A stretch of DNA of 64,000 nucleotides. Origin: Saccharomycopsis malanga. Lineage: Eukaryota > Ascomycota > Saccharomycetes > Ascoideales > Saccharomycopsidaceae. The notes under the pieces were generated by a model that ran no database searches, was not told where the DNA came from, and was given only the letters and a program-made list of their open reading frames with translations. Shown here one piece after another: positions 58,101-64,000 of this stretch; the stretch's first letter is position 1, and each line of letters opens with the position of its first letter. The DNA is taken from assembly GCA_004014935.1 (NCBI GenBank), contig CP025323.1:1612001-1676000 (forward strand). Reading direction: 5' to 3'. The position numbers and the translations under genes are program-made.

Positions 58101-60442
58101 AAATCACTACTTTGAACGGACTCATAACCAAACTAAATACGAAAATATCGACTTTGGAGACTCAGTTATATGATCTGAACAAGAGAATCCGGTCTTTAGA
58201 AAGTGAGAAATCTCAGTTGGAACAAGAGAGGAAAACCCTCACGGCTTCCAAAAAGAAGTCTGAAGACGGTATAAATAAAATGTCTAGAGAATTGTTCCAG
58301 TTTACAAAGAAAGACCAGGAGAATGCTGTACAAATTAACGATTTGAACAAGAAGGTTAGCACTTTGCAAACTGAGAAAAAAAATCATTTGCAACAGCTTG
58401 AAAACTTGCAATTGGAAAAACAAAAACTTCAAAAGGAATTTGCAGATTATGAAAGAAGTTTAATAAATGATTTGAATTCAATGAGTTTCAAGTTGAACCA
58501 GACAATGTCTGAGAAGGATCAGTTAAGAAACCAGTTGGAAGAAGTAACTAGACTTAAGGACCAACAGGTTCTGTCCCTTGAAAATAAAAATGTAGAGCAA
58601 GCTGCTAAACTTGAAAATCAACTCAACGAATGGAAATCAAAAGTGGACATGATTAACAAAGGTCATCTGGAGGTTGTGGAAAAGTTGGAAACTAAAATAA
58701 AGACTCATGTAGCTAAAGAAGTCGAATTGCAAAGAGAAGTTATGAAGCTCAATGAGAACTTGAAACAATCTAATAGTACATTGGAAACCATCAAAAACGA
58801 AAAGGAAACGATTTTGAAAGAATTGTCCGAAAAATCTCTGCAGATTGAATCCTTAGAAACTTTTACAAAAACCAACAAGGACAAGATTCAAACACTTGAG
58901 AAACAGATTGCAGATTTGAACCATACTATCATGACTAGAGAAAAAGATGTTGCCAGTATTTCTGAGGAGCTTGAAACCAACAAGAAATCCCTAACCTCTA
59001 AGGATCTGGATATCGGCTCATTAAACAACAAATTGGAACAAGACAAAAAGGAAATTGACAAGTTGAAACAGCAAATTGAAAAGCTGCAAGATGAGATCAA
59101 AAATTATCACCAAAAAAACGCCGAATTGGAAAAGTTGTTGAAAGATAAAACTAGCGAGATTGATACATTAACAAAAGCCAGCCAACGGGATTTGAAAGTT
59201 GAGCAGAAAAAGTCAAAAGAAACGGTTGACAAGTTGCAACATGAGCTTGAAAGGAAAGTTGCTGATTATGAATCAAATCTTAATGAAAAAGATGAGAAAG
59301 TTTCAACTTTGGAATTTGAATTAAATAATAAAAATTCTATTATTGAAGATTTGGAGACTAGTTTAAGTGATAAAAATAAAGAATTAGAAAAGAGCACTGA
59401 AAACGGTCTGATGGATGTTGGCCAGAAGGAACAAGAAATGAAAGAAAAATTGAACAGAGAAAAAGAAATGATAAAGGAAAAACTAAATAAAGAAAAAGAA
59501 GCCCGTCAAAATGCCATCAAGGAAAAAATTGCCAAAGAAAAAGAGTTGAACAAAAAATTGGAAGAAATTCAACGTTTGCAACTTCTGTTGGAACTATTGA
59601 AAAAGAAGAATGAAGCTTTGGAACATGAGTTTTCTAAAGAAAAGGACACTTTGAATGGCGAGAAGGAAACATTAATTAAAGAAAGAAATGAATTACTAGA
59701 GGAGAAAAAATCTTTAGTTAGTGAAAAAGATGCCCTACTTGGTGAAAAAGATTCACTCACTAAAGAAATAAACTCACTTTTGTCTGATAAAGACAAGAGT
59801 TTTTCTCAATTTGAAAAGGAGCAAGCAAAGTTGAAAACAAATGTGGAAACCCTTGAGGAACAACTCGATGTTAAGAATAAATCTTTAGAAAAGGAAAAAC
59901 AAAAAGCCAAAGATTTGTTAAAGAATAAAGAGAAGGAAATAATTAAATTGACAAAGGATCTTGAAAGCGAAAGTGATAAACTCAAATCACTTAAGTCTGA
60001 TTACAGCTCGTTAGATGAAGAATTCAAACATAAAATAGCCGAATTGGAAACAAAGTCTTCTAAGACCATCCAGTCTAATAATGACAAGCTCAAGAATCAA
60101 GTTGGCGAATTGGAAAAACAATTGAATGAAAAAGATTCCAAACTTGCCAAACTTGAAGCTGAGTTGATTACGCAAAAGACAGAAGCAGAAGAATCAGCCA
60201 AGTTGAAGTTTGAAGATGTAGACAAGAAGAAGGACGCCAAGATTCAAGAGTTGGAAAAGAAGTTGGCAGAAATGGTCGAAAAAGCTGATTTTGATGATTT
60301 GGTCCTTTTGATGATGGAGTTGGATGAAAAGACCAAAAAGTATAAGAAACAATTGAAAGATTTGAACCAGGAAGTTTCTGATGAAGAGAAGGAAAGTGAT
60401 GAGAGTGATATGAGTGATGAGAGTGATGATGATGAAGAGTAG
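55169..60442 (+). CDS. USO1: Uso1/p115 Golgi tethering factor
   Basis: The 1757-aa product tethers ER-derived COPII vesicles to the cis-Golgi with Ypt1. Residues 1-~530 and ~710-900 form the armadillo-like p115 head (VIPTISDRLSNAVNIQDRRA; DSDYDPIRNEAVLLLMAIVN; LKAFALFTLADVIIHNDQLK; AIESMFDLLINSLMFEDKRI). The head is split by a ~170-residue acidic low-complexity insert containing five SNI(D/E)E units. From ~910 to ~1710 it is one long heptad coiled coil, as in S. cerevisiae Uso1 (1790 aa). The last residues (EKESDESDMSDESDDDEE) are the conserved acidic tail. No gap or stop is seen. CTG codons occupy a/d heptad positions, consistent with Leu. Confidence 0.95.
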   Translation: MLAVQDKNVIPTISDRLSNAVNIQDRRAAIKALKNFANYYREDIILYSLKNILKCFQRDQLDKEITKNVLQCLLVLFIRNETGSNHDLTDWLSNNSRFQNGKYLSPVVVLSQDSLIDQFSYLISDELTQANRNIIELIINLLEFNDFYITLYSLQLLQALVSTRTEKLKEIISTIPVAIPNIVATIDSDYDPIRNEAVLLLMAIVNKNYNLQRVVAFQDIFPKLFLIIDLESSTSLNNIIIQDCLTLIYNLLDSNLVNQKLFLESNHLTNLAQYLETFSSIDSLTNPTSQLLENIITVLKIVSNLFISKQNSTTFLAQVLNSKILINLLKIIFLNYVPNQLKAFALFTLADVIIHNDQLKTQLTTIDVPYLDPCIPNISEENPPLVPVLQLLLNWCLFSNSIHVFDVRLGAFQVIKAYITDNELLKESFLVHQVETFHKLSSTDHHTEPSIIDSLVKQKVPVGNVFVVLLEYDPDVKLNPYKVWFASLILTHLVKDSYELKQIINKFAVKNFDNDELFDEFFNTQEIKEPLQNENKSSDSNVSSPVVVKPDSDSETGSKHDVATGYVAVKEFEEVSKKEIDEELEKNSENIANKLDQASQQSDTNSTMLDTFEKSAGASKKSEEIDSNDKSEVLGDTVVGESLKSNIVKDVIETNNATKLNTGESNIDESNIDESNIDESNIEESNIEESNTIKSNTDKSSDSESSESSTSHHTLTAIESMFDLLINSLMFEDKRIAISYLMFFTIYFFENVSLIKSFMRNDVTKRTDYMKKLVYYIKQENNGNVIIIGMIFTLIGIIYDSCPKDLFGDGKTNARLEFYDFFIKTIGIDNYKISCATFKKNETFNKYEEFDIFEMESFEEIEKDQTGLPKIYFHTIYVTLIRENFERIAHAFENDPNAEPNGRLNFGDFLTMSKEYEHVREELDNKLQEKTSLEAKIAQVETQLQSVEKSYKEIQASFDHLENENKSLLSKNQAYSTKITTLNGLITKLNTKISTLETQLYDLNKRIRSLESEKSQLEQERKTLTASKKKSEDGINKMSRELFQFTKKDQENAVQINDLNKKVSTLQTEKKNHLQQLENLQLEKQKLQKEFADYERSLINDLNSMSFKLNQTMSEKDQLRNQLEEVTRLKDQQVLSLENKNVEQAAKLENQLNEWKSKVDMINKGHLEVVEKLETKIKTHVAKEVELQREVMKLNENLKQSNSTLETIKNEKETILKELSEKSLQIESLETFTKTNKDKIQTLEKQIADLNHTIMTREKDVASISEELETNKKSLTSKDLDIGSLNNKLEQDKKEIDKLKQQIEKLQDEIKNYHQKNAELEKLLKDKTSEIDTLTKASQRDLKVEQKKSKETVDKLQHELERKVADYESNLNEKDEKVSTLEFELNNKNSIIEDLETSLSDKNKELEKSTENGLMDVGQKEQEMKEKLNREKEMIKEKLNKEKEARQNAIKEKIAKEKELNKKLEEIQRLQLLLELLKKKNEALEHEFSKEKDTLNGEKETLIKERNELLEEKKSLVSEKDALLGEKDSLTKEINSLLSDKDKSFSQFEKEQAKLKTNVETLEEQLDVKNKSLEKEKQKAKDLLKNKEKEIIKLTKDLESESDKLKSLKSDYSSLDEEFKHKIAELETKSSKTIQSNNDKLKNQVGELEKQLNEKDSKLAKLEAELITQKTEAEESAKLKFEDVDKKKDAKIQELEKKLAEMVEKADFDDLVLLMMELDEKTKKYKKQLKDLNQEVSDEEKESDESDMSDESDDDEE
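57157..57243 (+). repeat. 15-bp in-frame repeat in USO1
   Basis: Five tandem TCAAATATTGACGAA-type units (the last two have GAAGAA) encode SNIDE/SNIEE within the acidic insert of the Uso1 head. Confidence 0.9.
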
Positions 60443-60719
60443 TAGTGTTACAAAGGTAGACAGAAGTTTACAGTGCTTGAAATCTTTCAGTTAATGTTAT
60501 TGCTATTTGATCAGCGTTTGCATGGCTATATGGAAAAGATGTATAAGTAGGAGTTTACATTGCAAATCTATAGATTACATACATGTGATGGATAAAGGAG
60601 TGCGTACTCATTAATAAATGGAATAAAAGTTGTCATATCATTTAATTACCGAGTAATAAATTGGTTCATAGTAAATAAGGAACAGGGCACGGTCCCTTGA
60701 AATGGAGAATGTCAGAGTT

Positions 60720-60743
60720 AGTTAGGTGACAATTCACCTAACT
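60720..60743. repeat. 10-bp hairpin at the start of SINE copy s
   Basis: AGTTAGGTGA and TCACCTAACT are perfect inverted arms with a CAAT loop. Confidence 0.75.
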
Positions 60744-60905
60744 GGCTCGATTAGTGCTCTGGGAGAAGAGAAAAAAATCTGACACTTTAATGGCTAGTGC
60801 TCTCGAAACGAGAAAAACACTTGGCATGATAGTTTAGCAGATAGTAGTCGTGGAAAAGAGAAATAGACTTAACAGGCTCAAGGGTGAGTAAATTATCCAC
60901 AACAA
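60735..60905 (+). mobile_element. SINE copy s (three-module type, 3' half lost)
   Basis: AACTGGCTCGATTAGTGCTC, then three modules (GAGAAGAGAAAAAAATCTGA; ACGAGAAAAACACTTGGCAT; AAAAGAGAAATAGACTTAAC), AACAGGCTCAAGGGTGAGTA and ATTATCCACAACAATAC. The 3' end is absent and ~115 bp of unrelated sequence follows before long repeat B3. Confidence 0.7.
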
Positions 60906-61023
60906 TACTAATCTCATAGATTACTCAATAACCCTTTAATTTCGGCTTATACACTTTGCCAAAAATAGGCATATTAGTTGCCAAAATACACTCTCTAAAA
61001 GTAAAGATATGCTCTCTTTTAGC

Positions 61024-61872
61024 AAAAATATGCCTATATGCCTTACTATTGCCAGGTGGCCAAGTTGGTTGAGCCTTCATGCGCCACCATGCGTCACGCA
61101 AAACAAGTGTGGCGTTCCTCACTTGGGGTTTTGGGACTCGCTTCCCGTTGTTGATGTTTTGGAGTAATCATCAAACGTTTTCTTGAATTAAATCAGTGCT
61201 AGCCAGTTTTTTTATTGATTTCAAAAAACTAACCATAATATTTCAATTTTTCCCTATATTGTAATACTATTCATGATAAAGAGTGCCGTAGTTTCGAATA
61301 AATATTTGATATAAAGGAAAATTGTCAGTTTTGCCAAAAACGTTGATTCTTTTAAGTCATATTCTCAAGTCCTTACAACAAACCAAACCATACAAAAATT
61401 ATATTTCTATACTCTGCAAAACCTGGAATTTTATTGTGTGTAAACTGTTCAAATATTTGTGTTTTACAAATTATTTAATAGTGAGAAAGTACCAGTTTGC
61501 CAAAAATAACACATAATGTGTTAAAAATCGTATTTTTCACTTCTTAGAAAGAGTTTCTTTATCTATTGACAATATCCTATAGTTTTAAATTGCCCTTATT
61601 ATTATTTATGCTTCCTTTAAGATTTGATGAGGTTTTATTTCAAAGAAGCGCGTATCTCAAAAGCTAAGAAAAGTGTCGTTCATTAGAGGTTCTCAGAAGA
61701 ACTATTATTTGATAAAAATTATTATATATTGTCAAAATAGCATATGTCAACTTCTGCTATACATTGAATATTTTATGGGGCTAGGTAAAGCGTAATGTGC
61801 TTATTAATAAGCTTTATTACTCTGTTCAGGGGAGTCCGTTTTGAAAAAAAACCTTTATTCAACTTAAAGTTG
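61024..61872 (+). repeat. Long repeat family B, copy 3
   Basis: It starts ATGCCTATATGCCTTACTAT, TGCCAGGTGGCCAAGTTGG (tRNA-like head). It aligns with copy 2 through GTGTGGCGTTCCTCACTTGG, TGGGACTCGCTTCCCG, AGAAGCGCGTATCTCAAAAG and ATTTTATGGGGCTAGGTAAA to AACTTAAAGTTGCAA. It ends where SINE copy t begins. Confidence 0.78.
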
Positions 61873-62228
61873 CAAGACCACTGGGCCATTTGGCTCAATG
61901 GTCCGTGCTCTCGGAGAAGAGAAAAACAAGACCTAACAGGAACCCGGGTTCGATTCCCAAGACGACACTTTTACTCGCTGCTTTTTACGATGCTGAACGT
62001 GAGTAACTTCACAGGCAAGTGTAACTGTGTGAAACACGACCTAGAGCAAAGTCTAGCGGTAACTTTCAACCAATTGGGTGTGAAGATTATGATCAAGAGG
62101 ATATTATTGGGCTTTACCAAATCCTCTTAGACATAGCGCGTATATACGAAACTGATAAGTACTGGGCTTCTGATATTTCATATATTTCTAGTAATTTACT
62201 GGGCTTGAAATATATGATATTATTATTA
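61870..62228 (+). mobile_element. SINE copy t, most complete copy (type element)
   Basis: This copy shows the whole order: head GACCACTGGGCCATTTGGCT with A box TGGCTCAATGGT; one module TCGGAGAAGAGAAAAACAAG; B box GGGTTCGATTCCC; body CTTTTTACGATGCTGAACGT and CACAGGCAAGTGTAACTGTG; the CTAGAGCAAAGTCTAG hairpin; CTTTCAACCAATTGGGTGTG; GATATTATTGGGCTTTACCA; TTAGACATAGCGCGTATATA, CGAAACTGATAAGTACTGGG; and a duplicated 3' end, the second reading TTTACTGGGCTTGAAATATA then ATGATATTATTATTATT. About 355 bp, no open frame. Pol III transcription from the head is inferred. Confidence 0.85.
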
Positions 62229-62287
62229 TTAAGAGCGCTTTAATAGTGTATTGACTGCAAGTAACTTGATTTAGGTTCCGTTGGCCA

Positions 62288-62318
62288 ATATAAAAGCCAT
62301 CCGGCCCAGTAATTAGTG
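62288..62318 (-). mobile_element. SINE head scrap in the YHC1 3' flank
   Basis: On the minus strand: AATTACTGGGCCGGATGGCT, matching the SINE head. It starts about 12 bp beyond the YHC1 stop codon, so it would be in the 3' UTR in sense orientation. Confidence 0.5.
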
Positions 62319-62330
62319 CTGAGCCACCTT

Positions 62331-63135
62331 CTAGTTCCCATAGCCACCTCCATAGCTCTTGTAACCGCCTCTATAGCTCCCATTGTAGCCTCTTCCGCCG
62401 GCTCCATTGTACGGCCGCTGGTATCCGGTCTTCTGGTACGCTGCCTGGCCTCTGCTGTAGCCACGGTGCTCCTGCTGGGGCGCTGGCTTGCGCTCATATG
62501 GTTTGCCTTTGTTTGCATACTGGAAGTTGCTGTACGGATGGAATCTGCTGGTGGGATTGTAGCTGGGTTTCGCATGGGACTCATGGTCCGAGACTACGGA
62601 AACAGGGGCGCTGTTATCTACGTAATTGTTGGAATACCTGAGGAAGCTAGGAGGAGGATTAGGTAGCAGGGGTATTGTTCGAGGCGGTGGTATACAAATA
62701 CTGTTTTCTACAATGCTATATACCTCTGAAAACAGCCCATCTTGCAGCTCTTCTGGAGACGCGGCTTCGGGCTTGGAAACAGCACTGCTGTCTTCCTTGC
62801 TGTACTTCTTGTACTTGCCCTCGGTCTCTGGCGATTCTTCCAATGGAACCACCGGGTTCAAACTCGTCATGCCCGGGGCCCCCAAATACAAGTCATCAAG
62901 CGTCACCAACTTGACATACTCATCGTAATTCCATATTTCGAGCTGCTTGGCCTCCCGCTCATAATAGTCGCACACATACTTGATGTGGTTCTTGCCTATC
63001 AAATGCGACTTGCGCACACTCGTCGAGTCATGCGTCAAATACGCTACATTGGTCAGTAAAAAGCCATACAAAATCATGAAAAAAAAAAAAAATTGCACAC
63101 ATACATCGACAATAATCACAGTAATACTTCGGCAT
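62331..63135 (-). CDS. YHC1: U1 snRNP protein U1C, one intron
   Basis: The gene is complement of exon 2 62331-63043 and exon 1 63105-63135, giving 247 aa. Exon 1 encodes MPKYYCDYCR. The 61-nt intron (63044-63104) begins GTATGT, has branch-like TACTGAC and ends TAG only 9 nt after the branch A. Joining creates YYCDYCRSYLTHDSTSVRKS, then HLIGKNHIKYVCDYYE, the U1C C2H2 zinc finger (Cys-x2-Cys, His-x5-His). Without splicing the two Cys ligands are lost, which supports the intron. U1C stabilises U1 snRNA pairing with the 5' splice site. The middle has PPPRTIPLLPNPPPSF. The C-terminus is Gly/Tyr/Arg-rich (GYNGSYRGGYKSYGGGYGN), RNA-binding-like. It is divergent from the neighbouring gene. Confidence 0.9.
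63044..63104 (-). other. Spliceosomal intron of YHC1
   Basis: 61 nt, 5' GTATGT, branch TACTGAC, 3' AATGTAG, with a T15-type tract between. The short branch-to-acceptor distance is notable. Confidence 0.85.
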
Positions 63136-63396
63136 CTTCAATTACCAGAATATACCACCAAAAACTCCAATTTTTATGCCCTTTACACATCATTATATAT
63201 TCACATAGTCACTATATTACAACACTCTCACATATTTTTGGTTGTCCGGGTAATAGACCTCTTATATAGCGATTACCTAATCAAGTCATCGCTGAAAAAG
63301 CGCAAAATGAGTTTTGATTAGGCGCCGACCACCGGAAGTTGAGGCGTCCAGTAGAATTTGATTCACCGGTTTTCAAGGCACAAGTAAGCCTTTGAT
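63136..63396. promoter_or_regulatory. Divergent promoter, YHC1/SIM-protein gene
   Basis: The 261 bp between two outward starts. TCCGGGTAAT (near 63246) resembles a Reb1-type CGGGTAA site. No further motif was recognised. Confidence 0.4.
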
Positions 63397-64000
63397 ATGA
63401 CGCAGCTATCGGTTGAGTCTGTTGGCGGCCACAACACTGACATTTCGGCTTTCCAGAGCGCGACCGCGAGTCCAGAGCTTCGAAGCCCTGGAGCCGTGAC
63501 CAATGCGCCAGAGAAGAGTGATGGCGTGGCCGATGAATCAAAGACCAGTGATAGTGAGGATTCGTTTGACTTTGATACTGAGAACATATTTGGCGGCACA
63601 AAACCGAATAATGGAGTCCAGATCAGTAAGGTACTGAGCAATTCGGTACCAGTAGATGACGTAACCCCGATACTGGATTCCGGATCAAACCGACCTATTC
63701 CGACCTATTCCGAAATGATTAACAGTAGCTCAGATGACGAAATTAGCTTTCTTGACGTGAAACCGGTGAACCAGCCGGAAAGTCGGAATGCGACTTCCGG
63801 GGATGGACCCGGTTTGCTCGATAGTAGTAGTAGTAGTAGTATGCAGAGACCGACCGTAATAGAAAACACGAGCGTTTTTGAAAAACCGATTAAAAGACCG
63901 GCGTCTAATGAAAACTCGAATGCAGCCAAAAAAGCAAAACCAACGGAGTCCATAATGATTGATTTAACCCTTGATGATGACGCTGACCAGAATGCAACAA
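63397..64000 (+). CDS. N-terminus of a nuclear-type protein with SUMO-interacting motif (partial, runs off the window)
   Basis: An ATG (TTGATATGACGCAG) opens a frame that stays open for 201 codons to the edge. The protein begins MTQLSVESVGGHNTDISAFQ and is Ser/Asp/Asn-rich and disordered, with DSEDSFDFDTENIFGG, a poly-Ser run encoded by (AGT)6, a basic KRPASNENSNAAKKAKP stretch (bipartite-like nuclear signal), and SIMIDLTLDDDAD, a classic SUMO-interacting motif (hydrophobic I-D-L-T followed by acids). Such N-termini occur in SUMO-targeted ubiquitin ligases and DNA-repair helicases or nucleases (Slx5, Uls1, Rad5 type), but the diagnostic domain lies beyond the window, so no name is given. Confidence 0.75.
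   Translation, partial: MTQLSVESVGGHNTDISAFQSATASPELRSPGAVTNAPEKSDGVADESKTSDSEDSFDFDTENIFGGTKPNNGVQISKVLSNSVPVDDVTPILDSGSNRPIPTYSEMINSSSDDEISFLDVKPVNQPESRNATSGDGPGLLDSSSSSSMQRPTVIENTSVFEKPIKRPASNENSNAAKKAKPTESIMIDLTLDDDADQNAT

Noticed and set aside
63044-63119. YHC1 start inside the intron (frame beginning MIIVDVCVQFFFFFM)
   Set aside because: That frame reads through the intron, including its T tract, and lacks the zinc-finger cysteines; the spliced form restores the conserved U1C N-terminus.

Overview
The window looks like nuclear DNA of a budding yeast (Saccharomycotina). Nearly all genes are intronless orthologs of Saccharomyces genes (NUP2, AMD1, SPE2, CAT2, YAR1, RKM4, a TEF4/CAM1-type eEF1B-gamma, PUS5, a yapsin, GLN4, YBL036C, MRPL3, SLM1, USO1, YHC1). 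The DNA is AT-rich and intergenic gaps are unusually long, often 0.5-4 kb. A velvet-domain regulator, a PRCC-like protein and a very short spliceosomal intron point away from the Saccharomyces/Candida crown and towards an earlier-branching, perhaps filament-forming lineage. Genus and species cannot be fixed from the sequence. CTG codons at coiled-coil core positions suggest standard Leu decoding, but this is not proven. Layout, left to right: a secreted Pro-rich protein (minus); a 3.9 kb gap with decayed repeats; NUP2; AMD1; a broken LINE; a PRCC-like gene; a long repeat; a TMEM14-like gene and SPE2 (divergent); an arrestin and CAT2 (divergent); YAR1 and RKM4 (divergent); tRNA-Ser(AGA); eEF1B-gamma and PUS5 (divergent); a yapsin; a second long repeat; GLN4; a tail-anchored protein; YBL036C and MRPL3 (divergent); a minisatellite; a velvet regulator; SLM1 and USO1 (divergent); a third long repeat; YHC1 with one intron; and the start of a nuclear protein with a SUMO-interacting motif that runs off the right edge. 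The genes are unrelated housekeeping functions; there is no metabolic cluster. The most interesting material lies between the genes. About 20 dispersed pieces on both strands share one consensus: a tRNA-like head with A box (TGGCTCAGTGGT) and, in some copies, B box (GGTTCGATTCC), a variable number of a ~50-nt purine-rich module, a conserved body, and a 3' end reading ACTGGGCTCGAAATATAAGAT followed by (ATT)n. Several copies are 5'-truncated and lie between imperfect 11-13 bp direct repeats. These are the marks of a tRNA-derived SINE, which to my knowledge is not described for budding yeasts. A decayed LINE lies in the same window and shows that such machinery has been present. Three longer non-coding repeats (0.8-1.5 kb), each headed by a second tRNA-like segment, all sit directly downstream of a SINE copy in the same orientation, which suggests a composite mobile unit.
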